From Thozetella sp. PMI_491 (Eukaryota; Ascomycota; Sordariomycetes; Chaetosphaeriales; Chaetosphaeriaceae), in assembly GCA_021432635.1 (NCBI GenBank), contig MU270079.1, positions 62,001 through 126,000 of the forward strand: DNA of 64,000 nt. The letters run 5' to 3'. The translations under genes were made by a program, and so were the position numbers. Under the pieces are notes generated by a model. The model saw nothing but the letters and a program-made list of their open reading frames with translations, was not told the DNA's origin and searched no databases. How positions within the stretch are numbered: the stretch's first letter is position 1; every line of letters starts with the position of its first letter. This document shows positions 43,347 to 54,502 of this stretch, piece after piece.

Positions 43347-45486
43347 TCACAGAGCAACAGGTGTTCCAAGGGTAAAAGTAACCGGAGAGCCAGTCATAGT
43401 TGTCCAGATAATGGTAGGCTCAGCTCCAACTTTGTCAACAGTCGTGCCGCCCGATGAGGTGGTTGCAGTACCGGGAAAAGAGACCGGGATGGGCACACTA
43501 CAAGTGTTGCCGTTCGTGGTCACGGTCACGGACGTAATGGTCCTGCTGTTCGACAGGTTGTAGCGAATGTGGGGGTTGCACCCGCTATTAGCAAATCAGC
43601 ATTAAGTAACTAAAGCATCAAATTGAGGAAGGAGTTCAAGAAATCACGTACTCTCGAGCCATGCGGTCCACGAAGAATTTCCCAATATCATCGTGCTTCA
43701 GCGATGTAATCGGCCATTTCGTCAAGCGAATCATCTCTTGGGCAATAGTCTCAACCCAAATCTGAAGCAAAGACATCCGCCCGGTCTTGGTACCAACGGT
43801 GAAGGTGGGGGCGTCGGTCTGGCGCAGGTTTGCCTGATGGAACATGAATGGATCACCGTGGAGGCCAAGCAAGTACTTGACGTTGGTGGTTCTTGCGTCT
43901 CCCAGCAACCCGGTCTGGAAGTCACCGGCACCGTTGGAAGTGTCAATCCACTCCTGCAAAGTGCAGTTGGCAAAATCGCAGTTGTAGTAGATGCTAGTGG
44001 CCCACCGAGGGATGGTGATGAGGCCGGCGTAGCCATCATCGTTAACAGTTGTCGTCCTCGGCCAGAAAGAATTCTGTGAATTCCTCAAGGGGGAACGAGT
44101 ATTGTCGCCAACGACGTACGTGATATTGTTATCCATCCACGCCTTGATGACATCACCGTTATGCATGCCCGAAATGTTGGGCGGGACAAGACCTTTGGTC
44201 GAATACCTGGTAGCCTGGTCGATTCCGAGTTGGGCCATCCATTGGCGATTGAACATAATCTCTTTGGCAGCATCAGAGTACGTGGCGTTGTTGAGATTTA
44301 GGTGGGTGTAGGTGTGAGACAAGTGCGCAAAGGCGTTGCGTTTCGCGGCAGTCGTGAACCAGGTGGCAAGGGTGTCGAGTTTGGCGCACTGCAGTGTCCA
44401 ACTGTAGCTGGTGTATGCTGCCTTCCAGTAGTCCTGGCCCGTTCCGAGAGGCTTGACAAATTCCAGTGGCGTGGTGGCTGGATTGCCGGTCAGAACGTAG
44501 GTGTCAGGGACGCAGATGCCTGCCGTGTCCTTCGTCTTGGCGGCTTCGAGATCACCAGCGCCATTGTGAGCCAGTTCGATAAAGTAGCTCGATCCAGAGG
44601 CAAGGCGGCTATTCAGGTCCGTCTGCCACGTGATATGGGCATCGAGATCCCCCGTACGGACCCGGAATTGGGTACCAGTAGGCTGATAGAGGTCCGTGTA
44701 TAGATGTATGTCGTCAACCTGCGTGTTGAGATGGACTTTCCTCGCGCCGGTGAAGAGGCCACGGGTAAGGAAGTGAATGGAGGCGTGCTGGAGATAGTTG
44801 GGGCCTAGAGCCCAGTCGGTTGCCCAAGTCATGAACCACACCATTTGCTGGCGGGTCCCAAAGGTGTTGATGACTCCAGCCACCGTCTCGGTTGTCCACT
44901 GTCCGCTGGGTGCGAACGCGGCAAACTTCTTGGTTGTGGTTGGTGCCGTAATGACAGCGGGAACATGCCATTGTTCGATTGTCGAAACACCTTGGTTGAG
45001 CTTCAGGTTGGCAGTCTTGAAGTACGTGTCGTCGGTAAGTTTCACGAGCTGTTCAGCACCATTGTCGCAACACCCGGTATCAGGTATGGCGACATCCGTC
45101 CCGAAGTCAGACTGAGGCCACGCATCAATACGAACCATGCGGACGCCAAAAGTCGTCTGATAGTTGTATAGCTGTTGCCACTGTGCGGCAGTGATGGCAC
45201 TGTCCCAACCGGTGGGATACTCGTAGGAGAGCTCTGAGACCGTGATGATACCACCATAGTAACCGCTGGTGGATGAATTGAGGGTTGGCAGTGTGATACC
45301 TCCCTGGGGAACAATGATACTCTGGAAAGGAATCCCGTATCCTTGAAGGCCCGAGGTAGCAGAGTCGGCAGCGTACTGGGTCGGAGCGAGAACAAGGATG
45401 GTATCGGCTACGTCAAGCGAGGACGCAAATGCTATATGAAGTGCTACAGTACCGGCTGTCCACAGCCATCTCCGTAGGCCTGTCAT
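43347..45486 (-). CDS. agd3: secreted galactosaminogalactan deacetylase (CE18)
   Basis: Exons 45486-43652 and 43584-43347 (minus) give 690 aa. A signal peptide covers residues ~1-23. The deacetylase domain has the metal-binding NTQVDDIHLY (Asp258/Asp259) and SHTYTH (His391, His395), as in carbohydrate esterase family 18. Agd3 removes acetyl groups from GalNAc in the polymer outside the cell, making it cationic and adhesive. A Thr/Ser/Gly-rich C-terminal segment (~615-690) follows the splice and may be a carbohydrate-binding or cell-wall-associated tail. The intron is GTACGT...AATAG, and without it the protein stops eight residues later at VIS. Cysteine pairs (e.g. CC 139-140) fit an extracellular protein. 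Confidence 0.92.
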
Positions 45487-48124
45487 CTGAGAAACGTATC
45501 AGGGGTTATTGTGTGGTGGAGGACCAATAGACAATCAGAAATTATGTGGAAGCGATCGTGAGCCAGAACGAGGGAGGATGGTCGATCGCTTTACGTGAGC
45601 TGAAAAGGTGCAGAGATAGGTAGAAACATCGACATGACAGGAGAAACTCGACCTTATGATGTTGAATTGTTCTGCTTTCGAAGACTTCGAATCATCGTAC
45701 GGCCTTGTAATCCAGACCATACCTCTGCAATAATCGGACGTACCGACCTGTTCTATTGACGTCGCGAGCGCCTCTAGGGACGCCATTTCTCATTTCCACA
45801 AGCCCGCCCAGCTGGAAAGTCAGGCGGTGATGCGCTGCTTGGCAAGTAGAGAAGCCAAGCATTGTCACAATTTTCCGCTAGGCGATTGGTCATGGCCTCA
45901 ATTTGCACTACATGGCCGTCAAAATTGAGGACCGCGGGCCGGCGGGAGGGGTGTGGATATATCGACCCCTCGAACGCGGCAGCCAGGTCAGCCCTCGCCA
46001 CATCTCCGTCGCTAGCGTCTGCTGCACTAATCCGTCGATACAATCTAGGCGTCGTATACAGTGCCTGCATCTGCCTCTCTCTCCTGCCGAATGGCTGTTT
46101 AGTATAGCCTCCTACACGAGGAGGGGTTCTACACCGCTTCGAGTGCTTTGGGCTCCATGGCCAGCAACACGCCCCTTTATGGCACAAGGGCAAGCTTACT
46201 GTTGAGCCTAATTCAAAGCGCCGCACCTGTAATGAGTTTTGGTAGACCCTACCTTCTCAGAGCACCTCCGAGAGTCCAGGTGGTTTGTACCATGTAAACT
46301 CATCGATCACCGGGTGCTTTCCCGAGAAGCCGTTGCTTGCTAATCCAGCTATTTACCTCTCTCATTCTGTGCGGGATTAACACCGAACACTAGAAGGACA
46401 ACATTTTATACACACCGGCCGCATGAGGTGATGGTGGCGTTCGCCAGCTGTCATGTGAGATGCACCAAGGTTGTCGCCGTCGATGGTGCGTTCTTGGAAA
46501 GAGATTATTGCCTCCCAGCCTGCGCTTTTACGTCCACATTGGCCTTGGCTTTGACTCGAGGCACCAGGACTCGTTCCTCGCAGGACGGGCTCGGATGTCG
46601 GTGCTGCCGTCCCTCGCGACCTCGCCTTGCATGCTATGGCGCTCATAGCCTCGGCTAGCTCGCTAGCCGAGTCCTGGAATACGAAGCCTCACCTCCCAGG
46701 CCACTGTAAACAGCAAAATTGTCTATCCCAAGGGGGAGGGGCGTAAAATGTGGCATTGATTGAGAGAGTGGTATTCAAAACATAGCTTGAGCAGCAAGAG
46801 GAGCGAGGCCTGTGGTGCACTTAGCTGCTCCTTACGTGTGGGTGGCTATTCTTCCAATGCACCACCAGTTCCCAGAGCGCTTTGGGACCCATCTAAGCCA
46901 TTTCACGTTGCCTTTGCTTTACTAGTCTCGCGTCTTTTTGGCTTTACCAGTCTCACGTCTTACAGTCAGCAGCGCTCAATAAAGAACCTGCATTCACAAC
47001 CTATTCTCGATCTGACCCTTGATCGCCGGCCGTTGGCGAATCCTTCGGCCGGTTATCGATGCGCACCTAACGTGATTATCCACCTCGAAGACCCGAGGCC
47101 CTAATCCGCGTAGAAGAACAGTACCAAATGAGTAAACTGCCATTGAGTTCAACCGATAACGGGTCAAAAGTAACCCTAGCCGCCCAATTGCACCGCCCCT
47201 CAGCCCTCTCGATGCTGTTCTCTTGGTCTAAAAGACCTGTAAGCAGAATCAATGCAGAGAGCCATGGGCCCAGCTGTACCCCGGCGGTCTATTTAAGAGC
47301 CTAAGGGATGCACTTGACACAAAGTGAGACGCGAAGTATGTGAAGTACCCCAAGCTGGCATTTAAAGAATGCTCTTTTAACTCGGCACATTTTCGATGGG
47401 TAGAGAAATCGCCTTGAGAGAAAACCTAGAGGATTCAGTCGGCCGTCGCGGTGAGAGAGGAGCCTGACTAAGAGATTTGGGATTAGATTTAACCACCTTA
47501 TATAGTAATATTTAAGTAAGGGCAGTCATTTTGGAATTAAGAATAGGGATTGTGTCCACTACGCTGCGATATTGTTCCGTAAAAGGAAATCGGTCTCTGG
47601 TTGGTCGGTCATGCTTATTCCCGGGCTCCTCTTGTAGTATAATCGGTGAACACTTAGCTTCCACCCCCGTAACACCGAACCACAATCGGCTCTGTCGGTC
47701 TCAGCTTGCTGGGTTCCTCGTTTATGCCGGTGCGAGTTAGCTCTCTAGGTTTCCCAATTGTATCAGTTCTGGGGAGAGTGCCTTCCGCGGACCCCGGGCG
47801 GTTCCCAGTAACTCCCTACGCATAGGTACCTATTGGTAGCGCGGACCACATTTCCATGCAATATCACCTTCAGCCTAGGCTAAGTTGATGTACAGGGACT
47901 CTGAATGTGAACAGACTTTTGCCCTAACACTGTGTTATGAGCGTCGCAAATCTCGGGGTCTGATCGTATCCGACATCCCGTGACAGCAGGGTGTGACATA
48001 GCGGCCCATGGGGCAGGACTTGAGTGAAGTTAAATAGAGCCGTCGTTGGCTACATGTCTCTTTAAATATCTGATATTCATCAGCCCTAGCACCATCTTCA
48101 ATTGTCACGTTTCTTGTTTAAGCC
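45487..48124. other. 2.6-kb intergenic region, nothing recognised
   Basis: No frame shows a known domain. Two overlapping minus-strand frames at 45535-46226 are open but unsupported. The final ~150 bp hold the promoter of the M24 gene. If an ega3 gene had been in this cluster, this was the largest gap in which to find it; no GH114-like motif was seen. Confidence 0.5.
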
Positions 48125-49375
48125 ATGGCAACACAATCTATCCCGACTTACTCTCCAGCAGAGCGCCAGCGACGTTGGGACCTTGTACGCAGGTTTATGG
48201 CCCGTGAAGACCTCGATGCGATCATTGTCTACGGCGAGCACGAAGATGCCGGTCCGGCGGGATTTCTCTTCGACGCCTGGCTGACAAACGACCGCCATGG
48301 GTCAATCATCGTCTTCCCCAGGAACGGCGACCCATATGAGCTTGTCCCATTCCCACACCACCTGGCAGACCATATGGAAGGCTCACGCAATGGCGACGCC
48401 ATCTGGATTGCACCACAGAACCTGCGTCTTGGACGAAGCTCGAAGGAGATAGTGAATGTGCTGACCGAGCTCAAACTCGAAAGGGGGACTATCGGAGTCC
48501 TGGGCCTAGAGCCAATTCCCCCTTGGCATGCCGAAGGAATTGTGCCCTGGGGGCTCTGGAAGAACGTCTTGGCGCAGTGTCCGGATGCTATCTTCAAGCC
48601 AGTTGCCCTCGCCTTCTCGGAGATGATGATGCCAATGGGTGACGAAGAACTCACGGTTCTGCGCCACGTCGCGAGCGTGGGAGAAGAGATGGCCAAAGCT
48701 ATGATACAAGCCATCCGCCCCGGAGCATCCGAAGCGGATGTCTATCAGGCAGGTATGGCTGCCGCATATGGTAGGGGGGTTGTGGTCCCGTGGATGCACC
48801 TCAATACAGGACCTGAAGCCATCCTCATGGGGCCGCCTCGATGGACTTACCGGCCGCAAGCACCCCGACTTCTGCAAGATAGTGATAGGGTCGCATCCGA
48901 GATCTTCTGCACTATCTCCATGTGCCAAACACAGCACCAGCTCGCAGTCGCAATCGGCAAGGTTCACGAGGATGTCGACCGTGCTGCGGCCATTGCTCGA
49001 GAGTCCTACGAATCAGGCCTCAAGGCGTTGCAGCCTAATGCCCGGTTCGGCGAAGTAGCCGATGCAATGCTGAAACCGGTTGTGGAAGCTGGAGGCTGGG
49101 TCAAAGGCCCTCAGATCCATAGCCTGCATCCCCTCATCGCCGCCTGTGGAATCCCTGCGCCTCCTGACCGCCTTGGGGATGCTTATCCCGTCGACCTTGA
49201 TCACCCGACATCGTTCAGCAACTTGGTGTTGAAGCCGGGTATGGCATTTGCGTTTGAGCCGAGTTGCGGATTTGGATCTCACTCTGTGACGCTAGGGGGG
49301 ACTGTTCTTGTGACAAAGGACGGACCTGTTGAGCTTACCCCATTCACAGCACAGCTGCACCGAGTGGCGTGGTGA
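48125..49375 (+). CDS. M24-family (creatinase/aminopeptidase P-like) protein
   Basis: Intronless, 416 aa. The N-terminal ~160 residues form the creatinase-N type domain and the rest the pita-bread fold (VLRHVASVGEEMAKAMIQAIRPGASEADVY, then GPQIHSLHP, then the FAFEPSCGFG and GGTVLVTKDG segments near the end). In metallopeptidases of the family five residues (Asp, Asp, His, Glu, Glu) bind two metals. Here the Asp-Asp region reads SEIFCTISMCQTQHQ and the last Glu is Gly (GGTVLV), so the metal site appears lost. That is the state of creatinase and of non-peptidase homologues, which cleave small C-N bonds without metal. Substrate unknown. The start is the only ATG near the N-terminal SPAERQRRW motif. 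Confidence 0.8.
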   Translation: MATQSIPTYSPAERQRRWDLVRRFMAREDLDAIIVYGEHEDAGPAGFLFDAWLTNDRHGSIIVFPRNGDPYELVPFPHHLADHMEGSRNGDAIWIAPQNLRLGRSSKEIVNVLTELKLERGTIGVLGLEPIPPWHAEGIVPWGLWKNVLAQCPDAIFKPVALAFSEMMMPMGDEELTVLRHVASVGEEMAKAMIQAIRPGASEADVYQAGMAAAYGRGVVVPWMHLNTGPEAILMGPPRWTYRPQAPRLLQDSDRVASEIFCTISMCQTQHQLAVAIGKVHEDVDRAAAIARESYESGLKALQPNARFGEVADAMLKPVVEAGGWVKGPQIHSLHPLIAACGIPAPPDRLGDAYPVDLDHPTSFSNLVLKPGMAFAFEPSCGFGSHSVTLGGTVLVTKDGPVELTPFTAQLHRVAW

Positions 49376-49953
49376 GCGGCAGATGGCGGCTTTCTAGGTA
49401 CGCGATAGAGACTGCAAGAAACATGGCTGTAAGGTGCTTATCGAACTGTGATACGGACAATATTTACTACGGAGTCAGTAGTCCCTTGAGCCTATGGCGC
49501 TATGGCTTAACCGGAATAATTACATCCGTCGTGTCACAATCCTTTAGGGACTTTTGGCGCGACCCGCTTTTACTCGAACTTCTTTCTTTCTTTCTCCTGT
49601 ACCTAGCTTTGTGAGTCAGTTTTGCTTTCTTATTAAACAGCAACATGTCTAGAGGAAATAAAAGCCAATCTAGCTAGTAGGACAAGGTGCCCAAAAGTGA
49701 AGTATGAATGCTAGACGCTTTCTCATAGTTGGTCTGACACCCATTCTCTTCCCTAGCACCGCTAGAAGTTAACCCCTCATTGTTATTCTGAGGGGCTGTC
49801 ATGTGATGATGCTACGCCGCAATGCTTTGGCGCGCTAGCCGTCTGTACCCGGCTGCGCAAACGTTGGAAATCTTCTCTGGCGAAGGCAAGTTAGGTAGAT
49901 AGCCACAGCTTCGAGGAACCCCAAAATTATTTCTCTATCGAAAATCTTGCGAG
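49376..49953. other. intergenic, nothing recognised
   Basis: The 578 bp between the M24 gene and the hydrolase-like gene include an AT-rich, CT-tract-containing part that may be the latter's promoter. Confidence 0.4.
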
Positions 49954-51154
49954 ATGGCTTCCGAAGACTCGGCGCCCGTGGGGGAGGTAAGCGTCAAGTT
50001 GATTCACGACCCCAAAGATGCGAACGGCGCCTTCTTGAACTGTGCAGAGTAACTAACGGGTGGCCCCTCATAAACCCCAGATCGGGAACTTGGTGCTGAC
50101 ACTGTTACAGCGTGTTCGTCATTTTGACGCCAGGCGCGGAGAACCTCTTGTCGACATGGACTGACCTGGAGAGCGGCACCTTTTGGCCGCGGGATCTTGT
50201 GCCGAAGGATACTGAGCTCAGAGAAAGGTGCCGAATTTGGACCTTAACAATGCACGACGTGGATGCCCGTCTGAAGACATTCCAAGAGTGTGTCTGGATG
50301 CAGAACTTTGCCGGCGGAGCCCTGAACGCCATTGACCATCGCCTGACATCCGAGACGCCCTACGCAGCACCGGAGGAAGGCACCGGTAGCCCACAAGGAA
50401 AGCGGCCCAATAACGGGACCGTAGTTCTCGTTGCACACGGACTGGGAGGCATTCTCGCAACGACCACCGCTAGTCTCATCCTCGAGCTCCCGAGCGAAGT
50501 GATGCAGGGCCACTGCCTGGGGCTCAAGCGAAAACACTGGCGCGTGATTCTCCTGGGAACTCCTCATTTCGGCGAGGATAGCAACCCTCTCGAAGCCATG
50601 GACCAGTTCTCGGGGATAATGGCTTACTATGGAGGAACAACGGCAGGCTCAGACTTTTGGCACACTTGGGCCTGGTGGAAAGGGCTGCAGCAACATGGCC
50701 TATGCCTTATTCATGGGAATTGGGCGGAAAAGAGCCTGGCTGCTCCTACGGACCCTCACGGCACGCTCCAAGTAGCTTCCTTTCAGGAAGGAGAACAAGA
50801 TGAGAGCCTTGTATGTGCTCTCCGGGGACTTTGGCTTGACTGGACCCAACTAACCAACCCTAGGCTCAAGAACGGAAGTCCATGCGGCCCAACGATCCGG
50901 ACATCAATGGATTGGCTGTTCAGGAAAGCTTCTCGCTCTTCGGCGGAACAGCATTGTGCGGCTTCTCGATGTCCGATGCACCCTCTCCTACGCTTCCCCG
51001 CAAGCACAAAGTAAGTAACAGCCGGTGGTCTTGTGCTGGACATTACGACGCTAACGTTAGCCCAATTGAGAATATGGGACGGTTCAAGGACGAAAATGAC
51101 CCTTGCTATCTCGCTCTAAGGGCTGTGCTAAAAGAGATGGTGAAACCGGAATAG
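49954..51154 (+). CDS. SesB-type alpha/beta hydrolase-like protein lacking the nucleophile Ser
   Basis: Proposed exons 49954-50048, 50111-51010 and 51061-51154 give 362 aa. The order of motifs is that of the lipase-like effector domain found alone or at the N-terminus of fungal NLRs: IHDPKDAN, VFVILTPGAENLLSTWT, TFWPRDLVPKD, VVLVAHGLGGIL, then VILLGTPHFGED. In active members the elbow reads HSLGG; here it is HGLGG, so the catalytic serine is replaced by glycine. The usual early HGL oxyanion motif is also altered. Either it is a pseudoenzyme (binding only) or a decaying copy. The 3' structure is the weakest part: the last exon (DENDPCYLALRAVLKEM) resembles the family's C-terminus, but a different frame upstream of it also looks protein-like. 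Confidence 0.6.
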
Positions 51155-51877
51155 AAGTTGAGATGAACATGCCGAATTCCTTAATCCGCTAGTGTAATCC
51201 TGCCTGTCTATAGGAAAACAAATGATTGAGTATATTGTATCGCGAGGGACTGGTTGTTGGGAGTACCTACAGTAGATACCGAAGTCAGGCGGTGTTTTGG
51301 GCTGCGATCGGCGGCCTGCTCGGCGCTGACGGTCATTTCTGCGTAGAATGTGACATGAGTGGCGATAGGGAGCCGGATTGACCACAAGATAGCTTAGCGT
51401 AGACACAACCTGTGTCGATCTCCATGCGTTGTTCCGCAATGCGCCAGGCTCGACGAATGACCGTGCCACAGTTCCATTGGTTACGCGCTGTACCCTGCGG
51501 CTGGATGCAGCGGGGCGGGCCAGCACCACAGCTGGAAGGTCTGACAAGCCAAGCAAGCGCGCGCACGCACTGGCGAAGCGAGAGGGAATCGTTACGGGAT
51601 CCACTAGCCTACTCCTACGGTAAGTAATACGGAGTTGGCATGTTTTAGGCCCCTACATACCTCCTGCCCCACTCTTCCACGTCTTGCGCCACTGTACCCC
51701 CCTCGGCAGCAGTGTCTTGGCTGCGCAAAGAAGGCTGCGGCGGGTCCTGAAACCACACAGCAGTCGCTCCTAATTTAAAAATATTAACTACGCCTCTTGC
51801 GTTTCCGACACCTCTTTTCTTTCTCCACACGCTAATAGCTCGCCTAATACGACAGAACTGAGGAGCCGCACCAGACC
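51155..51877. other. intergenic, probable promoter of membrane-protein gene
   Basis: No supported gene in 723 bp; short overlapping frames only. The last 100 bp before 51878 are CT-rich. Confidence 0.4.
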
Positions 51878-53838
51878 ATGGCCCCAAAACAAGTTGGCCA
51901 GGGCTGGGAGGAGGTGCCGTCGCAGGACCAGAAGAGAACCTGGCCGCAAGAGTCGGCGACGTGGACTGGAGACAACAATGTCGACCAGCCGACAACCGCC
52001 TTCGACCCGAACGCCCCCTACGCCGCACGCTGGGGGGTGAGCTGGCAATTCCCCGCGTCGGTCGTCACCCTCTTCGTCGCCAGTTTTACCTTGGCCCTGG
52101 GGCACCATCTCTACTACAGCAGCCTGGAGGATACCATCGTGCTGTCGGAGAGCCAGCAGTCCTGGGCGACAAGGATCGGGACGGGGTTTGCCTTCATCAC
52201 CAAGACAGGACTCACCATTTCGGTGGGAATCGCCGGTACCCAGCAATTGTGGCGTACGCTGAGGCACAAGGCTGTGAGCATCGATGGCATCGATGGCATG
52301 TTTTCTGTCATGAGCGACCCGACCGCTCTGTTCAAGCCCGGTGTTCTCGCCCATGCCAAAACGCTCTGTCTGTTTGCCCTGGTGTCGTGGTAAGTTTCCC
52401 CAGGCCCCCCAGCTACAGGGGCGTCTAGAACCATCCTCTAGCAAATCCCGCTGTCAAATATGGGAGTGCTGGCTAATGTATCTGCCCAAGGTTCATCCCT
52501 CTCATGGCGGTAGTAGCGCCTTCTGCGCTCTCTGTGAAGCCACGGCTGGGAAGCAACGTCACGGCGATGCCAGTGCAGACCATCAACATGACCGATCCGT
52601 CTCACTGGTTTACCTCGTCTGGGCCTGGCTATATTCACTCTCCAAGCATCGAAGTTCAACGCCTATTCACAGCTGCTTATGCTTCCAATGCAATCAAGCC
52701 ACAGCCCGCCTTGTTTCCCAACTCTTCATACGATCTTCAGTTCTGGGGCCCATCTTATGCCTGCCAGAACCTGTCGGACACTATTGCGACGCAGAATGAG
52801 CGAACATGGACCAGCCCGAACTACACCAGCCTGCAGGATGTCTGGGATCACGAGATCGGCAATCTTTTATTCGGTGGGAGAGCCGCAACCTCAATCAGCC
52901 CCTATGTCTACGCGGCAAAGGCCCCAGAGTACCTAAACAACATGATCATGATCTTCGCGGCGGGCGTCAATTCGCAATGGGGCGGCAGGCCGCAAGGGTC
53001 GACGAATCTAACTTGTCAGATGTACAACACATCCTATGATATCACGGTAAATTTCGACAACGGTTTTCAGACTATCCGGGAAAACTCTGTCAAGCGCTTT
53101 GCGCGGATGGACTGGAACCGTACCGTCGGGTTTAACGCTCTAACATCGCCAGCCAAAGGTGCTGATGCGAGTGTCGTCTCGTTCTGGGTCACCCACATGC
53201 TCTTTAAAAATCTATTGGGCGGTAACATAACCATCGGCGCGGACGGAACTCTGCTCTCCAGCGCAAACACCGATACTCTCGATGTACTGCAGTCTGGAGT
53301 CTCCGACTGTCCCGAGATGTGGAACAACACCCTCGTCACGCAGAGTAGCGTCCAGTGGAACACCCGTCAGTTCGGCTGCCCCGCAGGTTCCATGGCGCAC
53401 GCCATCGAGCAGCTCTCGCGCAATTTTACCTACAGTTTGCTTACATTTCCCTACTGGGTCGATACCTACAACACCAGCTCCGTCGTCACGATCTCCACGC
53501 CGCAGAACGTCTTTGTATACAACAAATGGACTCTGTGGAGCGCTTATCTGACGGGCCTGGCCGTGACGCTGGTGTGCATTGCTTTCGGGACGCTGGCCTT
53601 GTTCGACAACGGCGTTGCCAGCAGCGCCACCTTCTCGAGCATATTGTTCACCACACGGAACGCCGATCTCGACACACTCGGCGTCGGACAGTGCCTTGGA
53701 TCTACGCCGCTAGCATCCGAGGTTGGAGGAGTGAGGCTGCGATTCGGCGCCTTTGAGACCCGTCACGGATACAAGCACGCGGCCTTCGGGCTGGATGGAA
53801 GCGTAGAACCGTTGAGAAAAGGAGAGATTTATTATTAG
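51878..53838 (+). CDS. uncharacterised fungal polytopic membrane protein
   Basis: Exons 51878-52389 and 52491-53838 (GTAAGT donor, TG/G junction restoring Trp) give 619 aa. Membrane segments are visible at ~55-80 (SVVTLFVASFTLALG), ~105-125, ~160-185 across the splice, and ~520-545 (YLTGLAVTLVCIAFG). A ~330-residue loop between the third and fourth carries many N-glycosylation sequons (NMT, NSS, NLS, NYT, NLT, NTS), so it probably faces the outside or lumen. A ~65-residue cytoplasmic tail follows. The layout matches a common fungal family sometimes labelled formylmethionine deformylase-like; that label has no functional support I can see. Function unknown. Confidence 0.8.
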
Positions 53839-53964
53839 TTATCTGATACCCCGCTACACTCACATCTGAGAATGAGCAAGGTCGATATTTTGCCCGCACC
53901 TTATCGTTAAATCGCCGCGACTAGACCGTATACAGTAACTATAGCATTTGGCCTAGCAGGTACT

Positions 53965-54037
53965 GGTACATCAGCCACAGCTAATTTCAGCCGGCGCTGA
54001 TATCGCTAGCCCTCAGTAAGTCGGTCAGTCTGCCAGC
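53965..54037 (+). mobile_element. fragment related to the inverted-repeat element at 7.9-8.6 kb
   Basis: The stretch from CAGCCACAGC through CCCTCAGTAAGTCGGTCAGT matches one arm of that element (around 7970-8037) with scattered substitutions. The rest of the element is not evident here, so this is a truncated or decayed copy. Confidence 0.6.
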
Positions 54038-54175
54038 TAGTAAACAGTAAAATAGACAAAGTACCACGTTCCGTAAACCCTAAGACAATACAAGAGCAGG
54101 ATACTTTGATGCCTAGAACGCTCCCGATAAAAATGGAGGGTGAGGGGAGCAGTGCCTTGGAAACAACACAGATAT

Positions 54176-54502
54176 ATGACTGATGATACTCCTGCTGATA
54201 GGGGTTATGCCTGTCAAATCGGTAACGGTGATCCGCAGACCATCGCGCCGATTGCGAGCGATGAGCTAAAGACCTATGACGTCCTTGTAGACTTGCTTAA
54301 CAATATGCCTAGATAAATACTGCCTGAAGAAATCAATGCCAAGTACACAAATCACGAAATCTGTGCTAGTCGGCCCAACGACTTTACCAACAAAAACAGA
54401 GCAGCTACAAGTCTCGACGGAGCCCGTCATGGTACATACTACATAATTACTCGCGACGTCGCTAAAATATCTAGCGATACGTCGACTTCAGTAACTTTTT
54501 AA
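54176..54502 (+). pseudogene. decayed reading frame with one stop
   Basis: From the ATG at 54176 one frame runs 108 codons to TAA at 54500-54502, interrupted only by TAA at 54314-54316. The flanking DNA is stop-rich, so the openness is notable. The text (NAKYTNHEICASRPNDF) looks protein-like, but I recognise no family. Confidence 0.3.

Noticed and set aside
45535..46226. overlapping minus-strand frames that could be one small gene
   Set aside because: No family match and no convincing splice joining them.
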